Notes under the pieces: model-generated
Databases searched by the model: none
What the model was told of the DNA's origin: nothing
Seen by the model: the letters and a program-made list of their open reading frames with translations, nothing else
Shown: positions 10,736 through 22,200 of the stretch, in pieces
Position numbering within the stretch: the stretch's first letter is position 1
How the letters are laid out: each line of letters opens with the position of its first letter
Source of the DNA: Agapetus fuscipes
Taxonomy: Eukaryota > Arthropoda > Insecta > Trichoptera > Glossosomatidae
Reading direction: 5' to 3'
DNA length: 64,000 nt
Assembly: GCA_951799405.1 (NCBI GenBank)
Contig: OX637359.1
Location: 2,352,201-2,416,200 of the forward strand
Program-made: the position numbers and the translations under genes

Positions 10736-11260
10736 AGAATAACGTTGGTTCGATCCCCGCTTGGGTGACTTTAACTTTGACCCTGGTTCAACAGATGTTA
10801 TTGGGTAATTAATAATTAATATAAACAATAATGAATTATTAATTGATAATATTAATACCTATCAATGACCTATTATTAATTGATGAGGCATTCACTTTGT
10901 AACCTTTCATTTTTAAAAAATTAAAATTTAAAATAAAAAACAAATTGTATTAGGTTACGGGGCGAGTAAAATTCAATAATGTACGACCGGTTTCGGAAAC
11001 AATGATTCCATCGTCAGGTACAAAATATTAGTACCTGAGTAGTAATATTTTGTACCTGACGATGGAAACATTGTTTCCGAAACCGGTCGTACATTATTGA
11101 TTTTACTCGCCCCGTAACCTAATACAATTTGTTTTTTATTTGTAATTTTAATTTTTTATATTAATACCTGTTTCTGGCCAGATAGAATAGGTTAGTGAAT
11201 GGCATTCCTCTTCACAAATCTATTTTTTAATTTAAAAAATATATATGGTGGTAACAAAAT
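10736..11260 (+). mobile_element. SINE family C, split by a ribozyme foldback
   Basis: ggttcgatccccgcttgggt then gttcaacagatgttattggg, matching 31365-31420 and the reverse copy at 13850-13990. Continuation at 11158 (attaatacctgtttctggcc, gcattcctcttcacaaatct) matches 31480-31535. The foldback 10861-11157 sits between. Confidence 0.65.
10861..11157. mobile_element. hammerhead-ribozyme foldback, 12-bp TSD
   Basis: Near-perfect palindrome inserted into a family C SINE and flanked by ATATTAATACCT at 10849-10860 and 11158-11169. Right arm, plus strand: GTAC, CTGACGA (11056-11062), spacer T, stem II GGAAAC/GTTTCC with loop ATT, GAAA, CCGGTC, then GTAC, which pairs with the leading GTAC. The left arm carries the same core on the minus strand (10981-11020), with one stem II mismatch. 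Core elements match a type I hammerhead with GUC at the cleavage site. Confidence 0.75.
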
Positions 11261-11261
11261 T

Positions 11262-11487
11262 GGTATGCGGCTGACCACCCATGCTGTAAAAATGGTTCCT
11301 TTGCCAATGTCACCCCTGTCTCAGGGAAGGATGGCAAGAGTTGCAGGGTGTATGTCCATTTGAGATTTGGTTTTTATGTTGTAGGTTCACATGAGGCATG
11401 TGCAAGCGCAAACTTGTTCGTGTCTGGTTGTGAGAATGCATGTAATGTGAATCTCCAATGTAACATATTATATTTGCAACTTAGATT
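11262..11487 (+). repeat. T repeat copy
   Basis: ttggtatgcggctgaccacc, then ggttcacatgaggcatgtgc, ending aacttagattacattagatt with AGATT tail units. Inserted within the left arm of the large inverted repeat; TATA is present on both sides. Confidence 0.75.
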
Positions 11488-11834
11488 ACATTAGATTAGA
11501 TATAAAAATTTCACACTTCGTCCCCACGACTTTTTGGCCAACGACATTTCGGTCAAAGACAAATCGGTCAACGACAACCCGTCCAAAGACAACTCGGCCA
11601 TTGATAAATCGGTCACACGACACTTCGTCCACACGACTTTTCGGCCAACGACATTTCGGCCCAAGACAAATCGGTAGACAAATTGTAAAAAATTTCATAA
11701 GCCTTAAAAATTGACAACTATATTTTATTCTTGTATTGAAAATATAAAAAATAAATCAGGGAATTGCACTCGACTTTCTTTCCTCAATGAAGTCCCAAAA
11801 TGTGTGTAAAACTAGAACCATGGACTAGCTTGTA

Positions 11835-12163
11835 CAACTAAGCTGCACGTATAGTGCAACTTCCTGCCGCTTTTTTCCCGAAAGGGTTGCTTATGGTGGG
11901 TAAAACCAATGTATTTTCACAGGTAAGGGAGCTGGCCTTACGCCAACCACTTCGTTGAAGTGGGGATTTCCCTACTAGGGGAGCTGGTTTCTTATTTCTT
12001 GTGAAGGCTGAGTAAACCTTGCCGGTTTTTTTTTATGGTAGGTGGGTTTGCAATACACACCGAAAAGAGAAATAATTTTGACACCCTTGGTGGTGGGGAT
12101 CGAATCCGAGCTTTCGGCATCGAACACAAGCATTCTACCTCTGAGCTACTGACCGGACTTATT
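11835..12163 (-). mobile_element. SINE family B
   Basis: Minus-strand tRNA-like head at 12095-12160 (plus reads gatcgaatccgagctttcgg ... gagctactgaccgg) followed by the B body to gtatagtgcaacttcctgcc. Pol III A and B boxes recognisable but degraded. Confidence 0.75.
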
Positions 12164-12597
12164 GTAATAACAATAATAGTACAGTCATTCTTATATCAAT
12201 AATAAATTAATTTTATTCCAACATGGTCACGCGGTGTGTGTTATATGTGACCAGCGTACGTAAAAGAGAAATTTGTAAAAATCAAGTCAATTCATTAAAA
12301 ACATGATTAAATCATTTAAATAGCCTTATTCAGATTCATTAAGCAAAGTAGTATGAGGGGCTTAGAACAAATTACTTTTTTATCGACGAATGATGAGCCG
12401 AGATATTTGTGATGGATTGGTTTTTTTACATGGCATCTCACAATAAATGACAAATTTGTGCAACCGCTAGATTCTTATTTTCATTCATATCACTGATGTA
12501 TAACCTCTGCACTTTTTGCGTCCTACTGACCAGTGACTGTTCACAAGTGAATAAGAAAAAACACTGCAGCCACACTGCAGCATCATGAAAATAATAT

Positions 12598-13114
12598 TGT
12601 TACGAAATTAGGGTTCAATTGTCTTCAAATTAAAAATACACAGGTCTTCTTCAATAGTTATTTATTTTACACAGTTACAAAATTTATTTTCACACTACTT
12701 TCTCGATTATTCCATTGGTTTCGGTTCACTGATCAGATGGCTTCGATGTGTTTGTTAGTCGCTATGATACTGCCCCGCTCTGCAGGCCATTCGCACCTTT
12801 ATACTCTTCAGAGCAGTATGATCCAGAACTAAAGTCGCCAGACGGTTCCAGAGTAATTATTACTTCTCGACGCTTCACGTACTACCTAGAGATACAACCA
12901 AAATCCTACCTACAAATGTAATACAGTATTCCTATAATTATAACAAATACCTACTTAGCCTAGAGAATTCTACACTTATACATAATTATCGATCTTACCT
13001 ACCAATACTTTTGAGGATTCTTATAACTATAACTATCCATACTTATTTCAATATTTATATTTACATAACACTATAACTACCCATACTTATTTCAATATTT
13101 ATATTTACATAACA
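12598..13114 (-). mobile_element. solo LTR (517 bp), TSD ATAT
   Basis: Starts TGTTACGAAATTAGGG and ends TTACATAACA, with ATAT on both sides (12594-12597, 13115-13118). Homologous in reverse to the solo LTR at 43068-43471 (shared ttagggttcaa, aaaacac-ggtcttctt, taatggaataatcgaga blocks). One end holds a tandem duplication of ~49 bp. TG...CA ends and a 4-bp duplication suggest a Ty3/mdg4-type element. Confidence 0.75.
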
Positions 13115-13504
13115 ATATTATTATCAAGACACCCTGCGCTTTGGATTCGTTCGGATAAAGTCGTGCCACCTCGTTTATGCAAATTAGGCTTACGCTCTGT
13201 CAACCCATGGTGGCAGGCAGAGTGAATGAATCATAATATACAATTATAATATTAGGATGATTTCTTCGGTACATATATACATGTGACTGAAATGCTCTAT
13301 GGCCGAGTTGTCTTTGGACGGGTTGTCGTTGACCGATTTGTCTTTGACCGAAATGTCGTTGGCCAAAAAGTCGTGTGGACGAAGTGTGAATTTTTTATAT
13401 ATTTTTTTTAATTAAAAAATATATTTGTGAAGAGGAATGCAATTCACCAACCTATTCTATCTGGCCAAAAAAATCATCAATTAATAATTCATTACGCAAA
13501 ACGC

Positions 13505-13990
13505 AAACGCAACTAAGCTACACATATAGTGTAACTTCTTGCCGCGTTATCCCCGAAGGGGTCGCATGTGGCGAGTTGAACCTATTTATTTTTACAGGTA
13601 AGGGGGCCGGCCTTACGCCAACCACTTCAGTTGAAGTGGGGGTTTCCCAGCTCCCGAGGGGGCTGGTACTCATTTCTTGTGAAGGCTGAGTAAACCTTGC
13701 CGGTATTTTATTATGGGGTTTGTAATAAACACCGAAATAGGAAATCATTTCTGACACCCTCCTCGGTGGGATTCGAACCCGAGCTCACGGGGTAGAATGC
13801 AAGCACTCTACCAACTGAGCTATCGACCGGACAATGCTTATATTAATGAATTATTAATTACCCAATAACATCTGTTGAACCAGGGTCAAAGTTAAAGTCA
13901 AGTGACCCAAGCGGGGATCGAACTAACGTTATTCTATTCCAAATACGCTAGAAAGATCAGCCTTTGGCCCACTCGGCCATAACACCGACT
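13505..13990 (-). mobile_element. SINE B abutting SINE C
   Basis: B: head at 13765-13832 (plus: ggattcgaacccgagctcac ... ctaccaactgagctatcgac), body to 13510. C: 13850-13990, with plus gggatcgaactaacgttatt and gcccactcggccataacacc giving on the minus strand GTTATGGCCGAGTGGGCC, a long-variable-arm (Ser/Leu-like) tRNA head. Both lie on the same strand, back to back. Confidence 0.7.
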
Positions 13991-14144
13991 AAATGAAATG
14001 AAAGTGAAATGATCGTATTTTTAATCGCTTGGACTAACTTTAATAGTTAAGTTTTCAAATATGTTGTATTTTTATAAAAAAAGTATAATATGTAAAAAAA
14101 GAAAACAACAAATGTAAAAAATTAAAAATATACAGTGTCAACCG

Positions 14145-14222
14145 GATTCGATCCAGTCATCTTTGAGTCCACTGTCCGGTAGGCACGTCGCTAGTCTAAA
14201 GCCCCCACGGCCAGAGGGCAGA
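14145..14222 (-). repeat. tRNA-like SINE head
   Basis: Minus strand reads ctctggccgtgggggcttta ... ggatcgaatccggttgacac, with A- and B-box-like blocks. No body recognised beside it. Not a functional tRNA gene. Confidence 0.45.
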
Positions 14223-14724
14223 AAATAGCTGTATAATACCTCACACTTCACAATATCGTGTTATGATTGTTAATAATAATACTATTATCGAGTGAGGTTT
14301 GTGCCCAAGATAAATAATTAATTATTATCATCGGTCGGTCGGCGCAAAATATATTGAAATTTACACATAATTTAATGACCGAAATGAATACCTTAGCGAT
14401 TTCATATTGATTTCATATTAGAATAGCGCAATCAACATTATATTTTCAATGCATTAAAAGTTTCGAATGAAGTAAAACTTCAGTAGTTTTTCATATTTGC
14501 CTGACGGAATGCCCCATACATTTTTGATGTGTCGTACCACCTTAATATGAATCTCAAATGATGCATATCTTTGCAACTTAGCTTTAGATTTAGATAGTGC
14601 TGCTTTTACCCTTAGTATTGTTCTTGAAATGCATTTCTCCAATGTAAGCGCTCGTTTGCCCTTAGGCAAGTGCTAGTTATCCCGCCCCACCCAGAACCCT
14701 GAATGACTTTTCAGCTTGTTATTC

Positions 14725-14945
14725 AATAATAGATACATATCGTGGTAGAGGAAGACCTAGAAAGGTATAGATGGACCAAATTCCTGAAATAGCGAGTAAA
14801 TGGGATATCCAGAGTCATAATAAAAAGAGAGCTTGTATGAAAAAGGATATGACTCTGGATGAAATGAAAGAAGTGTGTCTATATAATCTATGTCTATAAT
14901 GTAAGGACCGAAAAAAGTGGCGGCTGATCTGTAATGTAGGCGGCT
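14725..14945 (+). mobile_element. non-LTR retrotransposon fragment
   Basis: Plus-strand gtggtagaggaagacctaga ... tggaccaaattcctgaaata ... agagagcttgtatgaaaaag encodes, with stops, YRGRGRPRKV-MDQIPEIAS ... NKKRACMKK, the same C-terminal region as 5442-5760. Heavily decayed. Confidence 0.65.
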
Positions 14946-15189
14946 AAGGCCAAGAATCAATTTTAATTTTTATAGATGTTTTGTAGATTTTCTAGTGTTT
15001 GTTTGTTTGTATAACTGGATGTAATTAATTGTTTAACTTTTGTTTGTATTGACGGTTTATCTGTAATTCTGGCGGTAAGGGCTGAAACTTTTAAAAATTT
15101 TATTGTCATGTTTTACAAATTTTAATTTTATTATTTTATTGTTAATTGATTGTTTGATTAATATACATAACTGTAATTAATTGTTTGTG

Positions 15190-15432
15190 TTCCTTGACTT
15201 ATAGCTTGGTATGAGGCTGACCACCATACTGAAAAAAAGTTCACTTTGCTAATGTCACCCCTGTTACAGAGAAGGTCGGCAAGAGTTGCAGAGCTTATGT
15301 TCTTTTGAGCTTGGGTTTTATATTGTAGGTTCACATGGGGCATGTTTAAGCGCAAACTTATATGGTTCTGCTCGTGGGAATGCATGTAATATAAATCTTA
15401 TATGTAATATATCTTTGAAACTCAGATTACAG
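15190..15432 (+). repeat. T repeat copy
   Basis: ttgacttatagcttggtatg, then aggttcacatggggcatgtt, ending atctttgaaactcagattac. Confidence 0.75.
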
Positions 15433-15650
15433 TTTCGTGCAATTGCCCAGGAAATGAGGTACAAGTAGAGAATGGAGAGCAGATTATGTGCACAGGAACC
15501 TTTAGTAATAATAAACGTTATTACTTCTACATGAACAACTATAATGGTGTGTGTCACTGCGTACAATATACTATTAAAGCTTAGTTTGCAATTCTATTTG
15601 TATTTTTCTCATTTTATAAATGTAACTAACAGTTTTTCTAATATTTCAGG

Positions 15651-17908
15651 TGTTGGTGCTCCTGCGCAGAATCCTGCCACTAAGCCCCATGTGTGTCCTG
15701 TCTGCAGCTACACATGCAGTCAAATAAAACAAATGAGGATCCATGGACTGTTGTTCTGCCACACGATGGAGGCCACGTCTGATGGCTTGGTACAACTCAA
15801 AGCCAAGTCAAGGGTCCCGCCCAGAGAAGAAGGAATATGAGTAATTTGTTATCTTCAAAAATATGTGGCATGATTCACACTGGGGAGAAGAGATTTGAGT
15901 GTAACATTTGCAGCTATACAACAAATCAACTGGGAAATTTAAAAACCCATAGAATGAAGCACACTGGGGAGAAGAGATTTGCATGTAACATTTGCAGCTA
16001 TAAAACAAATGAAATGGGGAATTTAAAAAGACACCAGCTGATACATAGTGGGGCGAAGCTATTTGCGTGTAACATTTGCAGCTATAAAACAAATAAAATG
16101 GGGAATTTAAAAAGACATAAAATGAAGCACACTGGTGAGAAGCCATTTGGTTGTAACAGCTGCAGCTATAAAGCAAATCAAAGGAGATATTTACAAACCC
16201 ATCAGTTGGTACACACTGGAGAGAATCTTTTTGCTTGTAACATTTGCAGCTATAAAACAAATATATTGGGAAATTTAAAAACTCATAAAATGAAGCACAC
16301 TGGAGAGAAGCCATTTGGGTGTAACAGCTGCAGCTTTAAAACAAATCAAAGGGGACATTTAAAAACACATCAGCTGATACATACTGGGGAGAAGCCACTT
16401 GCATGTAACATTTGCAGCTATAAAACAAATCTAATGGGAAATTTATGCCCGTTTTCACCGACTCCTCCTAAACCGTCACCTAGCTAAAAGTATTTAAATA
16501 TAAGAGACTCTTTAAACGGGTACCTAGCACCGTTGAGTTTCACGAGTGAAACTGTCACCTAAAAATCGGCCACCTAGCTAGGAGCCTGTTTAGCAAACCA
16601 CTAGTGTTGTGAAACTCGATTTTTGTAAATTCGAAATGTATTTTATGGTTTATAAAATAATATACACATTTCAAATAAAAACAACACATGAATATTTGAT
16701 GTTTATAATAATATCTACCATTTACGCTGCAAATATTATTTGTTAATTGAATTTTTCTCTTTACAATGGTGTGTACATAGTATATTTTGATATGCACACA
16801 CTATAAAAAAAAAGCGTAATGTTGCCGGCTTGTAGTCTGCAGATGCATTCAGATGCGGTTTTGTTTTTGTTGACAATTCACATTCGACATGTAAAATCGG
16901 CATTTTCAAATATACGGCGGTCACCAATCAATTATCAAATTAAAGAAGAAACATGGTGTCACTGAATTGTTTCTGTACAAAACAATAAGTAACAATCCAT
17001 CTGAAGGATATCATAAGGCCTGTGATATGACAAATTTATGGTAGGTACCTATAAACATCGATCAATGTAAAAGATCGATGTTTTTAAATACGTAATAAAT
17101 TCATGGACGATAATAGTTATTCCACAACATCTTTACCAAAACTATATGTGTACAGCTCTGTTGTCCGAAAATATAAAAATTACTACAATTTTATCCAGCA
17201 AGGAGCTACATGATTGTATTTTTGACAGCCGATATCCGCACCAAAAATCGATGTCATTCTTATCGACATTTTTTTACCTTTCTCAAAACTTTTTGGACGT
17301 AGATAAGTCCTAGCAACTTCTATATCCTCAAGAGTTTCTAAAAAAACAAGGATATCGGCGTCCATATCCACTTATTTGCAGTTTAAACATGACATAACCT
17401 CACTGACAGGGCGCTAAAGTGTCCTTTAGCGTAAGAGACAGTTTAGGGAGCGGAATATCGGGCTCGCAAATATAAGAAGTTCTTAGCGAGTTAAGAGGTT
17501 CTTAAATGCTGGTGAAAACAAAACTGGTACCTAAATATTTTTAAACAGCACTTTATCTTTAAATATTCTTGGTGAAAACGGGCATAAAAAGCTCATAAAA
17601 TGAAGCACACTGGAGAGAAGCCATTTGGGTGTAACGGCTGCAGCTTTAAAACAAATCAAAGGGGACATTTAAAAACACATCAGCTGATACATACTGGGGA
17701 TAAGCCATTCGGGTGTAACAGTTGCAGCTATACAACGAATCAAATGGGAAATTTAAAAACACATAAGATGATGCACACTGGAGAGAAGCAATTTGCGTGT
17801 AACATTTGCAGCTTTAAAACAAATAAAAAGAGTGCTTTAAAAACGCATCAGTTGATCCACACTGGTAGAAGAAAGGAGAATGGAGGGTTGGGACGGCTTG
17901 AGAGATAA
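15651..17908 (+). pseudogene. ZNF-2, zinc-finger exon paralogous to ZNF-1 exon 2
   Basis: Acceptor aatatttcag|GTGTTGG in the same phase as ZNF-1 exon 2, followed by the same C2HC finger and linker. Loss of one base near 15815 brings TGA at 15838. The array goes on in another frame (ATG 15837) with six complete CNICSYKTN-type fingers and the start of a seventh, cut by the element 16446-17584. After it, one extra base precedes the resumed frame (17600-17908), which adds three fingers and ends TGRRKENGGLGRLER. No own first exon is seen. Two frame breaks and one insertion make it a pseudogene unless spliced oddly. Confidence 0.75.
16446..17584. mobile_element. 1139-bp TIR element with TA duplication
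   Basis: Perfect 14-bp inverted ends TGCCCGTTTTCACC, with TA at 16444-16445 and 17585-17586. GGTGAAAAC and cacctagct motifs recur inside the ends. One minus-strand frame (17371-17183, MDMDADILVFLETLEDIEVA) is open but not recognised. TA duplication fits Tc1/mariner or ISL2EU-like elements. It interrupts the seventh finger of ZNF-2. Confidence 0.75.
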
Positions 17909-18320
17909 GGTCCTAGTGTGGTTCTCCTCCTATTCGGCGGATCGTAAGCTTGTGGTGGATTCCAAACAATTTGTCTCACCCTATACTAAGGAATTTGTTG
18001 TTTAATTTTTATAATAAAGATTTTATCTTGCAATATTTGTTTTATTTCCACAAAATAACCTCATCAAGAAGAGATCGGAGGCTGCAGTCACAGATAATAC
18101 ATGGCTCAACCACCACCTAACGTGAATCTTTCATACAAATCTCAGGTCTCAAATCTCAAAAGAATTTACTTAAGCCCTGCAACTCTTGCCTATCTTTGGA
18201 GAAGCAGGAGTGACATTGGAAAAGTCAACCATTTTTACAGTATGGGAGCCACTTACCAGGCTTTTAGTTAGGTAACTCAAATAATGAACTACCTTTTACA
18301 AGTGCGATATTGATATGTAA
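17909..18320 (+). repeat. ZNF-2 3' flank, duplicated at 2262-2570
   Basis: Holds AATAAA-type signal (ataataaagattttatc at 18010), then ccacaaaataacctc and catggctcaaccaccaccta, both matched at the start of the window, then an antisense T fragment (18165-18260). Confidence 0.65.
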
Positions 18321-18394
18321 AATAATTTAACTGCAATCATACAGATCAGCAATTATGTTTGCAATCGAAAAATATTTTTTTTTGGAAATAAACA

Positions 18395-18665
18395 CGTTGA
18401 GGTCCGCGCATGAATCGCCATAGAGAAAAGTGTAATTTCATTCGGCCAGGTTGCTAAGAGAAAAGCAAACAAACATTTTTTATTGATAACTAAGGACAGC
18501 AGACCCATACAAGTGATGTTTGCTTGCAGGAAAAAAATCTAAAATCAAATTTGTCCATTCTGTGTGAATGGGAATGCGCATATGAATTTTATTGACAGAC
18601 AAGTCGCAAGGCCGATATGCTAGGAAAAACATCAACAATTATTTTGTTATTGGTTCACTTTTGCC
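18395..18665 (+). repeat. G repeat copies
   Basis: gaggtccgcgcatgaatcgc, ccaggttgctaagagaaaag, tgatgtttgcttgcaggaaa, then a second partial unit with aaggccgatatgctaggaaa matching 2615-2634. Confidence 0.5.
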
Positions 18666-19078
18666 AATGCCACCTCGTTTTATGAAAAGGCGGCAGGAGC
18701 AGGGATAGTCACTATATGCTAACGTTTAAAATATAAGAGCTTACTTGACACGTAAACTCAATAATACGATTCTATTTTCTAACTGCTGCCAATTAAATTT
18801 GCCGCCATCCATGAATTTCCGGTCTCGAAATCAGTAGTAGGTAATGTTTTGAGATGGTCGTAAAAATTTTCTTCAAAGAAGAAAATCATGTGCCTACCTA
18901 CTGAAAACTTTTCTTTAGGTAGGTACCTACTTGAGGGGCTTGTCCTATCCGACGAAAACGAAAATATTATTGTGGTAGCATTGTTGTTGTTAAAAAGAAA
19001 AAGAAGAAAATTAAAAGTGAATGTCAACCTGCAAACAAAAATCTGTTTCTTACACTTTTACGGAAGCTTATTAAAAAA

Positions 19079-19252
19079 ATGTCCGAGGATGTCCAGTGCT
19101 GTCACTATTCAAAAAATTATGACGTTGTTCTTTGTGTGGACGACAAAAAGATGTTCGTTGAAAAGAAAGCACTAATGGAAAATTCTTCATATTTTGAGGT
19201 TATGTTTGGAGGCAATTTTAGAGAGAACTTAGAAAATGAAGTTTCTATTCAG
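19079..19252 (+). CDS. kelch gene exon 1 (BTB N-half)
   Basis: The ATG at 19079 opens MSEDVQCCHYSKNYDVVLCV. The exon ends TCTATTCAG|gtaaaa in phase 0. All 58 codons belong to a BTB fold start; the upstream frame is not BTB-like. Confidence 0.75.
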
Positions 19253-22200
19253 GTAAAAGGCTTTTGAATACCTATCTTAATTAAATAAAACCTTTTTCAA
19301 TAACAATAAGTTATTGGAATAGTACACATGGTACACCTAAAAAATATGATTTCTCGAAAACGGATAAGGTACTTTAAGACACAAGTCTTGGTATATACAT
19401 TATTCTTTTATGTACAAATAATATTGCTAGCTCTTATTTTTAGCTGAACATGTTGAAAATCAGAACTTACGTCCCCATCTTGTAACAAATCACTTTTTAT
19501 GCTCCTTGACTTATAGGTTGGTATGCGGCTGACCACCCATGCTGTAAAAATGGTTCACTTTGCTGGATAGCCAGAGTTGCAGGGTGTATGTCCATTTGAG
19601 ATTTGGTTTTTATGTTGTAGGTTCACATGCGGCATGTGCAAGCGCGAACTTGTATGTGTCTGGTTGTGAAAATGCATGTAATGTGAATCTCCAATGTAAC
19701 ATATCTTTGCAACTTAGATTAGATTAGAAGGTGAAGTTTGAAGAGCTGCTAAAATTCAAGAAGTATTTTGTCAAAGAAAAACAATATACCCAATGCCTTT
19801 AGGAGTTTGACGGCCATAAAGCGCCCTCCTTTAGCTGCCATCTATGTTCAGTTTGAGCCTGTTAAGTCATTTTGAGTCTGTTGCCGTTCATTTCTCATCC
19901 ATGATTTTCATTTAAGTTTCTTTTGATTCTTTCAGGTGCCATTTGGCTTATTGAAATTTGCCATTGACCTTATTTACAGGAAAACCCAGTTTCAAGACCT
20001 CGCAAACTTTGACAATGTCCTTGAATCGGTGTCGTACTTTCAAATCAACCAAAAGTGCTTAAAAACATTTGAAATTGATTGCATCAAAAAGAATTTCATA
20101 AATTCAGAAAACTGCGATGAATGGTCCAGAGTTTCTAGTAATTTGAAATTGAAAATATTAGAAAAGGCAGTCAAGTTTTACAAAGTGAATAAAGACAAAT
20201 CGCCAGATTGGAAAGCATATCCTGGTTCTGATTTTGAAGCAATGAAAAAGAATGGCGATAAGCGATTGAAGAGAGTTGTTCCGGACAAAATTTGTTTCAC
20301 CGGGCTATGCAGTAATGAACTATATTTATATGGATGTAACACAAGAGACCACATGTTAGATCCTTTAGTAAAATTAAGCTCTAACGCTGTTTGGGGATAC
20401 AGTATAGTAACGTGGGACACTTATAATGTAATATTTGTTTGCGGGGAATTAAAAAGAGGCAAGAACGTTTGGAACACTGAAATCAAGATGTGGAACACGC
20501 TGACTGAAGAATTTTCAACTCTCAACACGCGGCCGGCACAACCTAGAAGGCATTTTGGTTGCATCGTCCACAAAGACGATCTCTTTCTCATTGGAGGCGT
20601 CGGCAACTACCGGATCACATTGAGTTCAGTCCAGAAGTTTAATCTTGTCAATGACACTTGGGAAAATTTACCAGATTTACCCGAAGTGTGCCAGAATCCC
20701 GTGGCAACGTTTCACCGGGAAGAACTTTATGTTTTAGCTGAGTCCATGCACATGTTTCAAGACGGAAATTGGAAGACATTGTTGAAGCTTCATGCTCGGA
20801 GCTGTTTTTCGACATCTCTGAATGATAAATTGCATTTTGTACAGAATTTTAGTGCCAAAATTAATTATTTTTTGATGGACCAACATGCAATCAGTCCTCT
20901 GGTGTTGCATGCTTGTAAGGATGTCCTTGCATCAGCCTGTCATAGTGGTAAGTATAGGTATTCATTATTTATTCAAAGTGTAAGGGTTTGTGTGTTGGCA
21001 TTGTGAAGATTCATTTTGAATTGATAATGTAAAAATATAACACAGTTTTTCTTCACAAGTTGATTTATTTCCCTTGAGCACTTTGCATGTTAGCACACCA
21101 TTATGTAGGAAGCTTATAGCAGACTTACAGGTTAGTATGACGGCGGCTGACCACCCATGCTGTAGAAAATGATTCATTTTGCCAATGTCACCCCTGTTTC
21201 AGGGAAGGTCGGCAAGAGTTGTTCATTTGAGATTTGGGTTTTTGTATTGTAAGTCCGAACGCGAACTTATACGTGTCTGCTTGTGAATACGCATATAATG
21301 TGAATCCCTAATGTTACATATCTTTGCAACTAAGATTAGATTAGATCAAGTTGTCCTCTTGATAATGGTGTGATAACATGGAAAGCGCAATCAACTTGTG
21401 AGGAAAAATTTAGCATTTTATTTTTGAATTATTTAATTATTTATTGTTGCATCTTAAAATTACTGAAATGGTTACTTAAGCGCACTTGCAGTTCGATTGA
21501 GTAATAATATTGCTGGAGATGAAACTTGCTAACACCATTGTGGCATAGGGGCCGTCCATATATTACGTCATCGATTTTGGCCGATTTTCGACCCCCTCCC
21601 CCCCCCCCCCTTACAATCATCCTATAGTCATTATCTAATGACCCCCCCTCCCTCTCTTGCTGTAATAATGGTGGAGCTTAACAATTAATAATGTTATATT
21701 ACTTACATAATATTTTGTATATTTTGTAGAAATTGGTATTTACAAAAACGACGTCACTTTTGGTACTCGTACATCATTTGCCATCATCCGCAGACTAGAC
21801 TCCCCCCCCCTTAATGCGAATGACGTAATATATGGACAGCCCCATACTACGGGACTTACCTGTCATTAGATCTTACATGCTCTTCGCTGGGTTGAAAAAT
21901 TCATATATCTTTACAATAGACCCGGTCACCAAAGGCGCATCCAGTCTTACAGCAACTGGGTCGTGCTTGAGAATTGGCACTGTCTATAGCGACGACCAAG
22001 CTTGCAGAGGGCTCTCGAGGTGTGATTCACACAAAAACAGCGCTCACCGAATAAATCATCCTAATATTATTAAATTATAACAGAATTTTTAAAACTTTTG
22101 ATGATGGGAGAACACATCCTAGGTTCCAAATCATGTTTGGCGTGAATATGGTGTGCATTTGTTCAGTAGTTCTTGAGTTTTATCTGTAAAACCATTGACT

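Larger units (their letters stand above)
11488..13400. repeat. large inverted repeat with TCGG/CGAC subrepeats
   Basis: Left arm 11498-11610 (cacacttcgtccccacgact, ttggccaacgacatttcggt, caacgacaacccgtccaaag) is matched in reverse at 13301-13395. Each arm is built of ~17-bp units such as ACGACATTTCGGTCAAAG, and the left arm has an extra partial copy to ~11680. Flanking family C sequence is also inverted (11160-11260 against 13400-13495). The loop holds a SINE B and a solo LTR. Likely a foldback DNA element; no transposase seen. Confidence 0.6.

Noticed and set aside
13765..13832. tRNA gene with good A and B boxes
   Set aside because: Acceptor stem does not close properly, and a SINE body follows in the same way at many loci.
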